DNA of 64,000 bases from Oricola indica (GTDB lineage Bacteria > Pseudomonadota > Alphaproteobacteria > Rhizobiales > Rhizobiaceae): the NCBI RefSeq assembly GCF_019966595.1, contig NZ_JAINFJ010000003.1, positions 372,001 through 436,000 of the forward strand, read 5' to 3'. The notes beneath the pieces are model-generated. The model was not told the origin of the DNA. It was given only the letters and a program-made list of their open reading frames with translations, and did no database searches. The position numbers were made by a program, and so were the translations under genes. Positions 1 through 8,935 of this stretch are shown piece after piece; positions within the stretch are counted from its first letter, which is position 1; every line of letters begins with the position of its first letter.

Positions 1-1
1 C

Positions 2-829
2 CATTTCCGGCTCCATCTCGCAGCCGCGCTCACCGCCGCCGCGATACTGGCGGCATTTCTCGGCGCGCGGAGAATGGCCATGGTCGGCGGACTGACCGTT
101 GTGGCCGCGCTGGTTCTCACCTATCCCTATCTTCCGGGTCTTTCGCCGGGCTCCTTCTCGAGCGCCAATGCGTCGCCCCGCAGTTTGCGGGTGCTGCAGT
201 TCAATACCTTGTATGACAATACGCAGACCGATCTCGCCGCCCGGGTCATCCGCGCCGCAGACCCGGATGTTGTTTTTCTGCAGGAGGTCACGGACAGCCC
301 CAAAGCGCTGATCAACCTGCTGAAGAACGACTATCCGGTACAACTGCGTTGTGGCGATTCGGCAATCGGCGGCGCGACGGTGATCTCGCGCCTTCCGGCA
401 GCCAGGGACAAGATCGACTGCGTCGAAAGTTTTGCCCTGTCGGCGATCCGGCTCGACCTCGGCGGCGAACCGATAACCTTCGCGAGTTACCACGGTTTCT
501 GGCCTTGGCCGTTCAACCAGCAAGAAGGGATCGACAAGCTGTCCGGACAACTCGCCGCCCTGCCCCATCCGCTCATTCTGGCTGGTGACTTCAATGCCAC
601 GACATGGAGCGAAGGCGTTCATCAGATTGCTCGGCTCACGGACACCGCGCCGGCTCCGGGGGTACGCGCGACCTGGCTTTCGTCGCATCTGCCGAACGCG
701 CTGAAACCTCTGATCGGCCTGCCGATCGATCAGATCATGGTCTCGGACGAATTCACGATCACCAGCATCGAGACATTGCCGTTTGCTGGAAGCGACCACC
801 TGCCTGTGGTCGCCGATATCGCGTTCTAA
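2..829 (+). CDS. endonuclease/exonuclease/phosphatase family membrane protein, 5' end outside window
   Basis: The reading frame is open from base 2 with hydrophobic residues before the first in-window ATG (74), so the gene probably starts upstream and its N-terminus holds membrane helices. The soluble part shows the EEP fold landmarks: VLQFNT (first strand), DVVFLQEV with the metal-binding Glu, LAGDFNAT with the Asp-Phe-Asn motif, PIDQIMV, and the C-terminal SDHLPV with the catalytic Asp-His. Such proteins hydrolyse phosphodiester bonds in DNA, lipids or nucleotides. With a membrane anchor the active domain is probably periplasmic, but the substrate cannot be told. Family sure, role unknown. 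Confidence 0.85.
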   Translation, partial: HFRLHLAAALTAAAILAAFLGARRMAMVGGLTVVAALVLTYPYLPGLSPGSFSSANASPRSLRVLQFNTLYDNTQTDLAARVIRAADPDVVFLQEVTDSPKALINLLKNDYPVQLRCGDSAIGGATVISRLPAARDKIDCVESFALSAIRLDLGGEPITFASYHGFWPWPFNQQEGIDKLSGQLAALPHPLILAGDFNATTWSEGVHQIARLTDTAPAPGVRATWLSSHLPNALKPLIGLPIDQIMVSDEFTITSIETLPFAGSDHLPVVADIAF

Positions 830-838
830 GCGCCCCTC

Positions 839-2554
839 TTACATATTCGGATAGACCGGCCCCTCGCCGCCCTGCGGCACCGTCCAGTTGATGTTCTGGT
901 TCGGGTCCTTGATGTCACAGGTCTTGCAGTGGACGCAGTTCTGGGCGTTGATCTGGAAGCGGACCGCATCGCCCGGCTTGCGGTCAGCGTCCGCCGGGAC
1001 CGAGTTGCCGTCGGCATCGATCCATTCGTACACGCCAGCCGGGCAATAACGGGCGGAAAGTCCCGCGAATTCAGCATATTCGGAGGATTTCTGAAGGTCC
1101 ATGTCCTTGACCTTGAGATGGACCGGCTGATCCTCCTCATGGTTGGTGTTCGACAGGAACACCGAGGACAGTCGGTCGAAGGTCAGCACGCCGTCGGGCT
1201 TCGGATAGGCGATCGGCTTGAACTTCGACGCCTTTGCCGTGGCAGCGTAATCCGGCTTGCCGTGTTTCAGCGTACCGAGCGGCGACCAGCCGCCGGTGAT
1301 CTGCGCGATCCACATGTCGATGCCGCCGATACCGACGCCGAGAGCCGTGCCGAAACGCGACCAGAGCGGCTTGACGTTGCGCACGCGTTTCAGGTCCTTG
1401 CCGATCTCGCTGTCGCGCCACTCGTTCTCATAGGCATCGAGCGCGTCGTCATTGGCCTTGCCAGCCTTGAGAGCCTCCGCCACCTTGTCGGCAGCCAGAA
1501 TGCCGGACAGCACCGCGTTGTGCGAGCCCTTGATGCGCGGCACGTTCACGAAGCCGGCCGAACAGCCGATCAGAGCGCCGCCGGGGAAGGAAACCTTCGG
1601 AACGGACTGGAATCCGCCTTCGGTGATCGCGCGCGCACCGTAAGCGATGCGCTTGCCGCCCTCGAACGTGTCGCGGATGGCGGGATGTGTCTTGAAGCGC
1701 TGGAATTCCTCGAAGGGATAAAGATAAGGATTCTGGTAATTGAGGTGCAGCACGAAGCCGACCGCGACCAGATTGTCCTCAAGGTGATAGAGAAAAGAGC
1801 CGCCGCCGGTCTTCATGTCGAGCGGCCAGCCGAAAGAGTGCTGCACCAATCCCTGGCGGTGCTTCTCGGGGCGGACCTCCCAGAGTTCCTTGATGCCGAT
1901 GCCGAACTTCGGATAGTCGCTTTCGGAATCGAGCTCGAACTTCGCGATCAGCTGCTTGGCAAGCGAGCCGCGCACGCCCTCGCCGATCAGCGTGTACTTG
2001 CCGTGCAGTTCCATTCCGCGCGCATACATAGGGCCGGGCGTTCCGTCCCGTTCGATGCCCATGTCGCCCGTCGCGACGCCCTTGACCGAGCCGTCCTCAT
2101 TGTAGAGCACCTCAGCGGCGGCGAAGCCCGGATAGATCTCGACGCCCAGCGCTTCCGCCCTGCCCGCCAGCCAGCGGCAGACATTGCCGAGCGAGACAAT
2201 GTAGTTGCCGTGATTGTTCATCAATGGCGGCATGGCGAAATTCGGCAGGCGGAGCGACCCCGCAGGGCCCAGGAACAGGAACTGGTCGTCGGTAACCTCG
2301 GTCTTGAAGGGATGATCCGGATCATCGCGCCAGTCAGGGATCAATTTGTCGATCCCGACGGGATCGACCACCGCGCCGGACAGGATATGCGCACCCACCT
2401 CGGCGCCCTTTTCCAGCACGACCACCGTCATTTCCGGGTCGGCCTGTTTCAGCCGTATCGCCGCTGCAAGTCCCGCCGGGCCCGCCCCGACGATCACCAC
2501 GTCGAATTCCATGCTTTCGCGCGGTTCGTTCATCGGATTAGCGGTATCATTCAT
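839..2554 (-). CDS. etfD: electron transfer flavoprotein-ubiquinone oxidoreductase
   Basis: ETF-QO takes electrons from reduced ETF (fatty acid and amino acid oxidation) and passes them to ubiquinone at the inner membrane. The N-terminus has the FAD-binding VVIVGAGPAGLAAA motif. The C-terminus has the 4Fe-4S ligands in YCPAG and NCVHCKTCDIKDP followed by NQNINW, as in all members. The ATG at 2554 was chosen because GGAG lies about 8 bases upstream and it gives 571 residues, close to the usual ~550-560; the longer frame adds a non-conserved leader. The gene is divergent from the glycosylase homologue at 2810. The spacer carries a palindromic operator candidate (2671-2701). Confidence 0.95.
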   Translation of the reverse strand: MNDTANPMNEPRESMEFDVVIVGAGPAGLAAAIRLKQADPEMTVVVLEKGAEVGAHILSGAVVDPVGIDKLIPDWRDDPDHPFKTEVTDDQFLFLGPAGSLRLPNFAMPPLMNNHGNYIVSLGNVCRWLAGRAEALGVEIYPGFAAAEVLYNEDGSVKGVATGDMGIERDGTPGPMYARGMELHGKYTLIGEGVRGSLAKQLIAKFELDSESDYPKFGIGIKELWEVRPEKHRQGLVQHSFGWPLDMKTGGGSFLYHLEDNLVAVGFVLHLNYQNPYLYPFEEFQRFKTHPAIRDTFEGGKRIAYGARAITEGGFQSVPKVSFPGGALIGCSAGFVNVPRIKGSHNAVLSGILAADKVAEALKAGKANDDALDAYENEWRDSEIGKDLKRVRNVKPLWSRFGTALGVGIGGIDMWIAQITGGWSPLGTLKHGKPDYAATAKASKFKPIAYPKPDGVLTFDRLSSVFLSNTNHEEDQPVHLKVKDMDLQKSSEYAEFAGLSARYCPAGVYEWIDADGNSVPADADRKPGDAVRFQINAQNCVHCKTCDIKDPNQNINWTVPQGGEGPVYPNM

Positions 2555-2670
2555 GTTCTGTCTCCACTCCATGCCGTGGCATCCGGCGCTCTTGGGCGGT
2601 CCTGCCTCGGGTCGGCGCCGAATGTATCCGCCTGATTTCCCACCGCAAGCGCCGAACAAGCCATTTTTCC

Positions 2671-2701
2671 GTCAATTTATTGACCTGAACGTAAACGTCA
2701 A
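2671..2701. promoter_or_regulatory. overlapping palindromes upstream of etfD, LiuR-like operator candidate
   Basis: Two overlapping inverted repeats sit about 120 bp upstream of etfD. One is a perfect 14-bp palindrome, GTCAATTTATTGAC (2671-2684). The other is an imperfect 22-bp palindrome (2680-2701) with arms TTGACCTGAAC and GTAAACGTCAA. The second resembles the TTGACGTTTACG half-site reported for LiuR-type MerR regulators of branched-chain amino acid and acyl-CoA oxidation genes, and etfD is a logical target. The palindromes are seen directly; the regulator is inferred. Confidence 0.45.
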
Positions 2702-2809
2702 TGACGAAGACGAACGCGTTCGTGATTGCGACGAAGTCCTGTAGTCCTCAGGGCCGCTTCCGCGTAACGACCGCTTGAAGCCGCCCGCGCCGTCTGCGAA
2801 AGGTGAGGC

Positions 2810-3628
2810 ATGGTAAAGGCGACGGACATGACGCGGGGCGAACTGGAAAGCCTGCTGCGCTTTTATGCGGAAAGCGGGCTCGATTTTCCGCTGTCCGACG
2901 ACGCGCCGGATCGGTTCGAGATTTCGACGCAGGCTGCGGAACAACCCGCCCCCAGACAACAAACCGCACCGCCTCCGACGGCGCCGGCGCGACTACCGGC
3001 CATGCCGGATTCGGATGTGATCGCGCTCGCGGCCAAGGTCGCAGCCGGTGCGGAGACACTGGACGACCTGAAAAAGGCCGTCGAGGCTTTCGACGGCTGC
3101 AATCTCAAGCTCACCGCGCGCCACACGATTTTCGAGGGCGGCAACCGCGACGCGCCCATGATGATGATTTCGGATGCGCCCGGGCGAGACGACGATGCCA
3201 GCGGAGATGCGATCACCGGACCGGAAGGACAATTGTTTGACCGGATGCTGGCGGCCATCGGGCGGTCGCGTGACGATTGCTATCTCGGCTTTGCGGTTCC
3301 GTGGCGAGTGCCTGGCAACAGCGCGCCTTCTCCGCTGCAATCCGCGATCTGCAAGCCGTTCGTGGAGCGCCAGATCGAACTCGCCCGCCCCGCCTTCCTG
3401 GTCCTGCTCGGAAACGGCGCAGCGCGGATCATGCTCGGCGCGTCGGCGGATATCCTCAATTTGCGCGGCGTGTGGAAAGCGGTGCGGACGGCTGGCGGGT
3501 TCGAAGTGCCGGCGATCGCCACGCTACAACCGCGCTACCTGCTAGAACAAACCGCACAGAAACGCTATGCTTGGGCCGATCTCCTGAAGATACGGGACCG
3601 GCTCGAAACGGCAACGCCGGATTCATGA
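2810..3628 (+). CDS. uracil-DNA glycosylase family 4/5-like protein with altered motifs
   Basis: The 272-aa protein has the Hyphomicrobiales UDG layout: a variable N-terminus with a Pro-rich linker (about residues 45-65), a core with DGCNLKLTA, ISDAPGRDDD in place of the usual GEAPGxxED, GQLFDRML, VPWRVPGN and the C-terminal QKRYAWADLL. Two key spots differ from what is expected. The PFVG segment reads AITG, and the motif-2 His-Pro reads LQPRYLL (Gln240, codon CAA at 3527-3529). Normal members excise uracil from DNA. With these changes the activity may be weak, altered or lost. AGGTGAGGC directly upstream of the ATG supports this start. Confidence 0.8.
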   Translation: MVKATDMTRGELESLLRFYAESGLDFPLSDDAPDRFEISTQAAEQPAPRQQTAPPPTAPARLPAMPDSDVIALAAKVAAGAETLDDLKKAVEAFDGCNLKLTARHTIFEGGNRDAPMMMISDAPGRDDDASGDAITGPEGQLFDRMLAAIGRSRDDCYLGFAVPWRVPGNSAPSPLQSAICKPFVERQIELARPAFLVLLGNGAARIMLGASADILNLRGVWKAVRTAGGFEVPAIATLQPRYLLEQTAQKRYAWADLLKIRDRLETATPDS

Positions 3629-3719
3629 CGGCGTATTCGAGGCATCATTCGTCGCCTCTCTTTCATGCGCCTTTCACCCATCCGCGTTAGGCGTGCATCG
3701 GACAAGCCGGAGACTCACA

Positions 3720-4967
3720 ATGCTTCAACTCGTCGGTCCGGTCGCGGGACTGCTGACATCGACATTTCTGCTTCTCGCCGGCAACGGGCTTGTCGGCGTG
3801 CTGCTGCCGATCCGCGCCGCGATCGAGGGCTGGAGTCCGTTCGTCATCGGCTGGATCGGCTTCGGCTATGCGCTCTGCTTCACGGCGGGCTGCCTGTTCG
3901 TGCCGCGCATGGTGCTGCGCGTCGGTCATGTGCGCGTCTATGCGGTCCTGGCAGCGGCCCTCGCCATGTCGATCCTGATGCATGCGCTGGTCGTCCACCC
4001 CGTCGCGTGGATTATCACGCGGGGCATCGGCGGTTTCGCGCTTGCCGGCACCTACATGATCGTCGAGAGCTGGCTGAACGAGAAAGCGCCGAATGAAGAG
4101 CGCGGAAAGATATTCTCGGTCTACATGGTGGTGACCATGATCGGCCTGATGAGCGGGCAATTCCTTCTCGCGGCGGCCAATCCGGCAATGGCGACGCTGT
4201 TCATGGTTTCCGCGATGCTGTTCGCCGCGGCCGTGATCCCCACCGGACTGTCCAACGCCTCCTCGCCGAAACCGCTGGCCCAGGTCTCACTCGACCTGCG
4301 CAAGCTGTTCGCGAACTCGCCGCTCGCCTTCGTCGGGGTCGCGGTGACAGGCGCGGCTTTCGGCGCCTACAGTTTCCAGACGCCGGTCTTTCTTCAGGCG
4401 GCCGGGCTGACGCAGGCCCAGATCGCCACGACCATGGCGCTGGTCATGATCGGCGGCATGGTCTTCCAGTTTCCGATCGGGCGGTATTCCGACCGGACGG
4501 ACCGCCGCCATGTCATCATCGCAACGACGACGGCCGGGGTCGTGCTGGCCACGCTTCTGGCGATGACGGCGGGGACGTCGCTGACCATGCTGTTCGTGTT
4601 GATGTTCCTGTTTGGCGGCGTGCTGATGCCGCTCTATTCGATCATCGTCGCCCATGCGAACGATCATGCCTCGCCCGACGATTTCGTCGAAGTGTCGTCG
4701 GGGCTACTGATCATCTACGGCGTCGGCTCGATGGCCGGACCGGTGATCGCCGGCGGCTTCATGAACGTGATCGGCCCGGCGGGGATTTTTGCCATGATGG
4801 CGCTTTCGTTCCTTGCCTTCACCTTCTATGCCGCTTGGCGTCTGACCCGGCGCGATGCGGTGCCGCAGGACGAAATGACCGACTTCACCTACGCGCCGCC
4901 GAACGCGTCGGCGCAAACCCCGGAAGGCATCCAGCTCGATCCGCGCGCAGAGGAAACCGTAACCTGA
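3720..4967 (+). CDS. MFS transporter, YcaD-like
   Basis: A 415-aa polytopic protein with about 12 hydrophobic segments, typical of the major facilitator superfamily. The loop after helix 5, with ESWLNEKAPNEERGKIFSVY, matches the YcaD-type subgroup, and FPIGRYSDRTDRR is the expected loop between helices 8 and 9. The ATG at 3720 has GGAG seven bases upstream. The gene follows the glycosylase homologue by 91 bp and converges on the DMT transporter, leaving only 8 bp between the stop codons. Substrate unknown; export of a small solute is the usual guess. Confidence 0.85.
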   Translation: MLQLVGPVAGLLTSTFLLLAGNGLVGVLLPIRAAIEGWSPFVIGWIGFGYALCFTAGCLFVPRMVLRVGHVRVYAVLAAALAMSILMHALVVHPVAWIITRGIGGFALAGTYMIVESWLNEKAPNEERGKIFSVYMVVTMIGLMSGQFLLAAANPAMATLFMVSAMLFAAAVIPTGLSNASSPKPLAQVSLDLRKLFANSPLAFVGVAVTGAAFGAYSFQTPVFLQAAGLTQAQIATTMALVMIGGMVFQFPIGRYSDRTDRRHVIIATTTAGVVLATLLAMTAGTSLTMLFVLMFLFGGVLMPLYSIIVAHANDHASPDDFVEVSSGLLIIYGVGSMAGPVIAGGFMNVIGPAGIFAMMALSFLAFTFYAAWRLTRRDAVPQDEMTDFTYAPPNASAQTPEGIQLDPRAEETVT

Positions 4968-4975
4968 AATCTGCG

Positions 4976-5929
4976 TCAGCCCTGAGGTGTCACGGCCCGT
5001 CGCGCCTTGCCGCGCTCGAGGCCAAGCCGGTGCTCGCGATATATGATGAAGATACCGGAGCCGGTAACGATGGCCGATCCGATGATCGTCGCCCAGCCGG
5101 GCACTTCGGTGAAGACGAAATATCCGATCACGATGGAAAGGATGACCGAGGTGTATTCGAACGGCGCGATTGTCGACACCTCGCCGTGGCGATAGCTTTC
5201 GGTCAGCAGGATCTGACCGAGACCGCCAAAGAAACCTGACAGGACGAGGGAAATGGTCTGCGTGGGCGACAAGGCTTCCCAGCCGAAGGGAATCGTCACC
5301 AGCGAAAACACCGTGGCGGTGACCGAGAAATAAAGGACGATGGTCGCCGTCCTCTCGGTGTCGACCAACCGTCGCACCAGCACGGTTGCGAGGCCCGCGA
5401 TACAGGCCGACGCGAAGGTCGCCAGGACCCCTATGGCTTCGTCCCCGCCAAACCCGCCATCACCGCGGAAGAGCTGAAGTTTCGGCCAAGAGATCACGAG
5501 CACGCCGACAAGGCCGGCGATGACCGCTCCCCAGCGGTAGCGGCGCACCACCTCGCCCAGCAACACGGCCCCGAGTATCACCGTCACCAGAGGGCGCGCA
5601 TAGCCGATCGCCGTCGAATCCGGCAACGGCAGGCGTGTCAGGCCAATGAAGCCGAGCGCCATCGCCGTAACACCGACAAGGCCGCGCATGATGTGGCCGA
5701 CGGGATGCTTCGTCTTCCATGCGCCGGCGAGTTGCCCCGCGATCACGAGATAAAGGACAATCGGCAGAATCGCGAAGAATGAACGGAAGAAAACGATCTG
5801 TCCGGCAGGCAGTTGCCCGGCATATTTGATCGCCGTCGCCATTCCCATAAATGCGCAAACGGAACCGACCTTCATACCGATGGCCAGAAGGGGGCGGGAT
5901 TGTGGAAGAGAGGAACCGTCGGGTGACAT
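4976..5929 (-). CDS. DMT superfamily permease (EamA repeats)
   Basis: A 317-aa integral membrane protein with ten predicted helices arranged as two EamA repeats. The first repeat has GMATAIKYAGQLPAGQIVFFRS and LPLPDSTAIGYARPLV, the second GFFGGLGQILLTESYRHGE and APFEYTSVI. These are typical of the RhaT/S-adenosylmethionine-transporter-like branch found in Alphaproteobacteria. It ends with a basic tail. The substrate cannot be read from the sequence. It stands alone between the convergent MFS gene and the MscS gene. Confidence 0.88.
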   Translation of the reverse strand: MSPDGSSLPQSRPLLAIGMKVGSVCAFMGMATAIKYAGQLPAGQIVFFRSFFAILPIVLYLVIAGQLAGAWKTKHPVGHIMRGLVGVTAMALGFIGLTRLPLPDSTAIGYARPLVTVILGAVLLGEVVRRYRWGAVIAGLVGVLVISWPKLQLFRGDGGFGGDEAIGVLATFASACIAGLATVLVRRLVDTERTATIVLYFSVTATVFSLVTIPFGWEALSPTQTISLVLSGFFGGLGQILLTESYRHGEVSTIAPFEYTSVILSIVIGYFVFTEVPGWATIIGSAIVTGSGIFIIYREHRLGLERGKARRAVTPQG

Positions 5930-5986
5930 TCACCACGGTTCGTAGCGCCATAAACTCCGCGATGGAAGCCGTCACATGTATCACGG

Positions 5987-7336
5987 CTAGCCGTTCAGTT
6001 GGTCCGGATCCTTCTCGCTGAGCAGATCACCCTTGGCGGCATGCGTTCGTTCCTCGTCGATCTTGCGGGTCACAGCCTCGTCGGGACTGGTGTCGTTCAC
6101 AGCGGACGTCTCCTCGGTTTCCGCGACAGGCGTTTCCTGAGTGTCGGCGACAACGGGGGTTTTTGTCGTCGTATCCGGCGCGGACATGGTGCCCTCGCCG
6201 GCCATGCGAACCCGATAGGTCGGTTCGGGCAATGTAAAGCCATTGGCCTCGAGTTCGCGCTTGGCAAGCCGCATCGCCTCCGACCGCGCCTTCAGGAAGC
6301 TGGTCTGGTTCTGGTCTATCCAGGCGACGAATGTGAGATTGATCGTGGAGTCTCCGATCTCCTCGATCCAACCGTCCGGGCCGGGATCGCTCAAGACGAA
6401 ATCGAGCGCCTTGATCCGTTTGAGGACGATCTCGAGCGCCTTGTCGGAATTGCCTTCCGGCCCGATGCCGAGCTTGAACACAAACCGCCGCTGCGGATTG
6501 CGGCTGTAGTTGGTGATGTTGCTCTTGAAGACGGCGGCGTTGGGGATCCTGATATGGTTTCCGTCGGGGTCCATCAGGATCGTGGCGCGCGAGGTCAGCG
6601 CGATGACGAACCCTTCGTAGCTCTCGATGCAGATATAGTCCTTCGGCCGGAATGGCTGGCGGACGGACAAGAGGATGCTGGCGATATAGTTCTCGACCGT
6701 ATCCCGAACCGCGAAACCGATCGCCAAACCGACGATGCCGGCAGCACCCAGGATCGTTCCAAGCAGGGCCGTTGCGCCCAGGATGTCGAGCGCCATCACC
6801 GCGCCAAGCACAAAGAATGCGAGCCGGACCATCTGCCGGAGCAGTTCCGCGATGAAGGCGTTCGGCGCGATGCGGCTCCACGGCCAATCGCGCCGGGCCG
6901 CCAGCCAACCGACCATGAAGATCGCGCACCAACAGACTATGGCGACAGCGAGCAGAGGCAGATACCCGATCGCCTGCACAACGCGGTGGGCCAGCCGCTC
7001 ATAAACGGGCGAAAGACGCCTCGAAAGCGAGGTCACTTCCTCGATCTGGTTCTTGACCGCGACGACACCTTTCACGCGCGAGGCTATCGCTCCTGCCTGG
7101 TCGGCAAGCGCAATTTCGCGGACCTTTCCGCGCAACGTGACGACACCCGAACGCACGGTCACGAATACGGTCTGGAGACCGTCGAGCTGGTCAAGGATCG
7201 CTTCGATCCGCGCATCGATTTCGCTGTCGCCAATCGTCTGGTCGCCCGTTTCGATGAGGCCGTTTTCCTGCCCCCAGGCAAAGGTCGCGAACAGGGAGAC
7301 AAGCGCGGCGAACAGCAGAGTGATAAATTTTTGCAA
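5987..7336 (-). CDS. BON domain-MscS mechanosensitive channel
   Basis: A 449-aa small-conductance mechanosensitive channel homologue. The order is: signal-like N-terminus (residues 1-22), BON domain (about 37-102, DSEIDARIEAILDQLDG to VVAVKNQIEEV) placed in the periplasm, three membrane helices (about 120-235), the MscS pore and beta domain (GLAIGFAVRDTVENYIASI, RQPFRPKDYI, RIPNAAVFKSNI), the C-terminal cage, and an acidic Thr/Glu-rich tail of about 70 residues. MscS channels open under hypo-osmotic stress to release solutes. BON domains bind lipid or envelope surfaces, so here the domain may tether the channel to the envelope. Confidence 0.9.
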   Translation of the reverse strand: MQKFITLLFAALVSLFATFAWGQENGLIETGDQTIGDSEIDARIEAILDQLDGLQTVFVTVRSGVVTLRGKVREIALADQAGAIASRVKGVVAVKNQIEEVTSLSRRLSPVYERLAHRVVQAIGYLPLLAVAIVCWCAIFMVGWLAARRDWPWSRIAPNAFIAELLRQMVRLAFFVLGAVMALDILGATALLGTILGAAGIVGLAIGFAVRDTVENYIASILLSVRQPFRPKDYICIESYEGFVIALTSRATILMDPDGNHIRIPNAAVFKSNITNYSRNPQRRFVFKLGIGPEGNSDKALEIVLKRIKALDFVLSDPGPDGWIEEIGDSTINLTFVAWIDQNQTSFLKARSEAMRLAKRELEANGFTLPEPTYRVRMAGEGTMSAPDTTTKTPVVADTQETPVAETEETSAVNDTSPDEAVTRKIDEERTHAAKGDLLSEKDPDQLNG

Positions 7337-7535
7337 GGGAGTATCCCGGAAGATCGAACCGAATCCGGGGCGACGTTATTTCGTCGCCGGCGTGTTGTCA
7401 GCCATTTTGGCGCCTGCCCAATACACAAAGCGAGGTGAGCAGTCGCGCTTTTGCGGAGAGCGAGGCGTCGCAGTTGCATTCGGCGGTTCGGCCACAGCCA
7501 TGGAAGACCGGGGGGTTCTGCCGCTGGACGGGCCG

Positions 7536-8657
7536 CTATTGGCCGCGCAGACGTTCCAGTTCCGCCAGGATTTCCGCCGTATGCTCGCCGCGCGCAGGGC
7601 TGGGCCGAGGGCTCCATTCCGGCAAACTCGAGAAGCGCGGAGCCGGCGCGGCCTGCAAATGCCCGTCGGTCTCGTGCCAGACCGACCGGGACGCAAGATG
7701 GGGATCGCCGGCCGCCTCGCCGGGATCAAGGACCGGGGCGACACAGCAGTCCGTATCGCGAAACAGTTCGGTCCAGTGCGTTCGGGTCTCCCGAACAAAG
7801 ATGGTCGACAGTCGTTCCTGAAGAGTAGGCCACAGGGTCTGGTCGAACTGGCGGACGAACTCCGGATCGTCGGCGAGGCCCATCCGATCCAGAAACTGCC
7901 CATAGAATTTCGGCTCGAGGCATTGCACCGATACGAAACCGCCGTCGGATGTGCGATACGTCCTGCTCCAATGCGGACCATCGAGCAGGCTGCCGCCGCG
8001 CTGAAGCGAGAAGACGCCGCTGCCCGAAAGCGACATGAGCAGATTCATCATATGCGCGGAACCATCGACGATCGCGGCATCGACCACTTCCCCCTCACCG
8101 GTCGATTTCGCCCGCAGCAATGCCGCAAGCATGCCGATCACGAGGTAGAGCGCCCCGCCACCGATATCGCCGACCAGCGTCGGCGGCGTGACCGGCGCTT
8201 CCCCGGGCGGTGACGCGTACCAAAGCGCGCCGGAGAGCGAGATGTAGTTCAGGTCGTGGCCTACGCGTTGCGCCAGCGGCCCCTCCTGCCCCCAACCTGT
8301 CATGCGCCCGTAGACAAGCGCCGGATTGTCGGCACGGCATTCATCGGGACCGAGCCCCAGGCGCTCCATCACGCCGGGCCTGAACCCCTCGATCAGCCCA
8401 TCGGCCGAGGCGATCAGCGAGCGGGCCGTGACTATGTCTTCAGGGTCCTTCAGATCGAGCGCGATCGAGCGCTTGCCGCGATCCAGCAAATTGCGTTCCG
8501 CAGCAACCGACGCACCGGCGACATCCTTTCGATGAATCGTTACCACATCGGCGCCGAGATCCGCGAAGGTCATCGCGGCAAACGGACCTGGTCCGAGCCC
8601 TTCGATCTCTATGATCCGGATACCTTCCAGCACTCTATCCTCCCCGCTTCCCGCCAT
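7536..8657 (-). CDS. CaiB/BaiF family CoA-transferase
   Basis: A 373-aa family III CoA-transferase. The start (RIIEIEGLGPGPFAAMTFADLGADV), the nucleophile segment GHDLNYISLSG with the catalytic Asp, and DIGGGALYLVIGMLAALL are family hallmarks. The closest subgroup is alpha-methylacyl-CoA racemase, as judged by the compact length and the LGADVVTI start, but substrate cannot be settled by eye. The gene stands alone, about 200 bp from the channel gene and divergent from the GGDEF gene. Confidence 0.88.
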   Translation of the reverse strand: MAGSGEDRVLEGIRIIEIEGLGPGPFAAMTFADLGADVVTIHRKDVAGASVAAERNLLDRGKRSIALDLKDPEDIVTARSLIASADGLIEGFRPGVMERLGLGPDECRADNPALVYGRMTGWGQEGPLAQRVGHDLNYISLSGALWYASPPGEAPVTPPTLVGDIGGGALYLVIGMLAALLRAKSTGEGEVVDAAIVDGSAHMMNLLMSLSGSGVFSLQRGGSLLDGPHWSRTYRTSDGGFVSVQCLEPKFYGQFLDRMGLADDPEFVRQFDQTLWPTLQERLSTIFVRETRTHWTELFRDTDCCVAPVLDPGEAAGDPHLASRSVWHETDGHLQAAPAPRFSSLPEWSPRPSPARGEHTAEILAELERLRGQ

Positions 8658-8829
8658 TGTTTCCGCGAGTGCGGCAAAACGAAGCGAGTGTCCCGGCAGT
8701 AACCCAACTTTAAAGTGTACGCCCTATTTCGTGGCCGGCGCAAAGGCCGTGATCCAAACGATAAAATCTGTCTTTCGTATCAGAATGTTAACATTAAACT
8801 GCAAAATTTAGCGGGTTGGTTCGGGCAAC

Positions 8830-8846
8830 GACCGCATGATGCGGTC
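8830..8846. promoter_or_regulatory. perfect palindrome upstream of the GGDEF gene
   Basis: GACCGCATGATGCGGTC is a perfect 17-bp palindrome about 90 bp upstream of the diguanylate cyclase start. It lies inside the 278-bp AT-richer gap 8658-8935, which otherwise holds no gene. It could be an operator or a short hairpin; no T-tract follows, so a terminator is unlikely. Confidence 0.3.
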
Positions 8847-8935
8847 ATTCGACGATCCTGTCGAGATCATGCCGACAATGTGCGTTTGTACCCGCGCCGC
8901 TCCCATTGCGGCCCATTCTCGCAGAAAACAGTTCC

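Noticed and set aside
929-2635. 568-codon open frame opposite etfD
   Set aside because: Shadow of the high-GC etfD gene; no ribosome site and no recognisable motifs.
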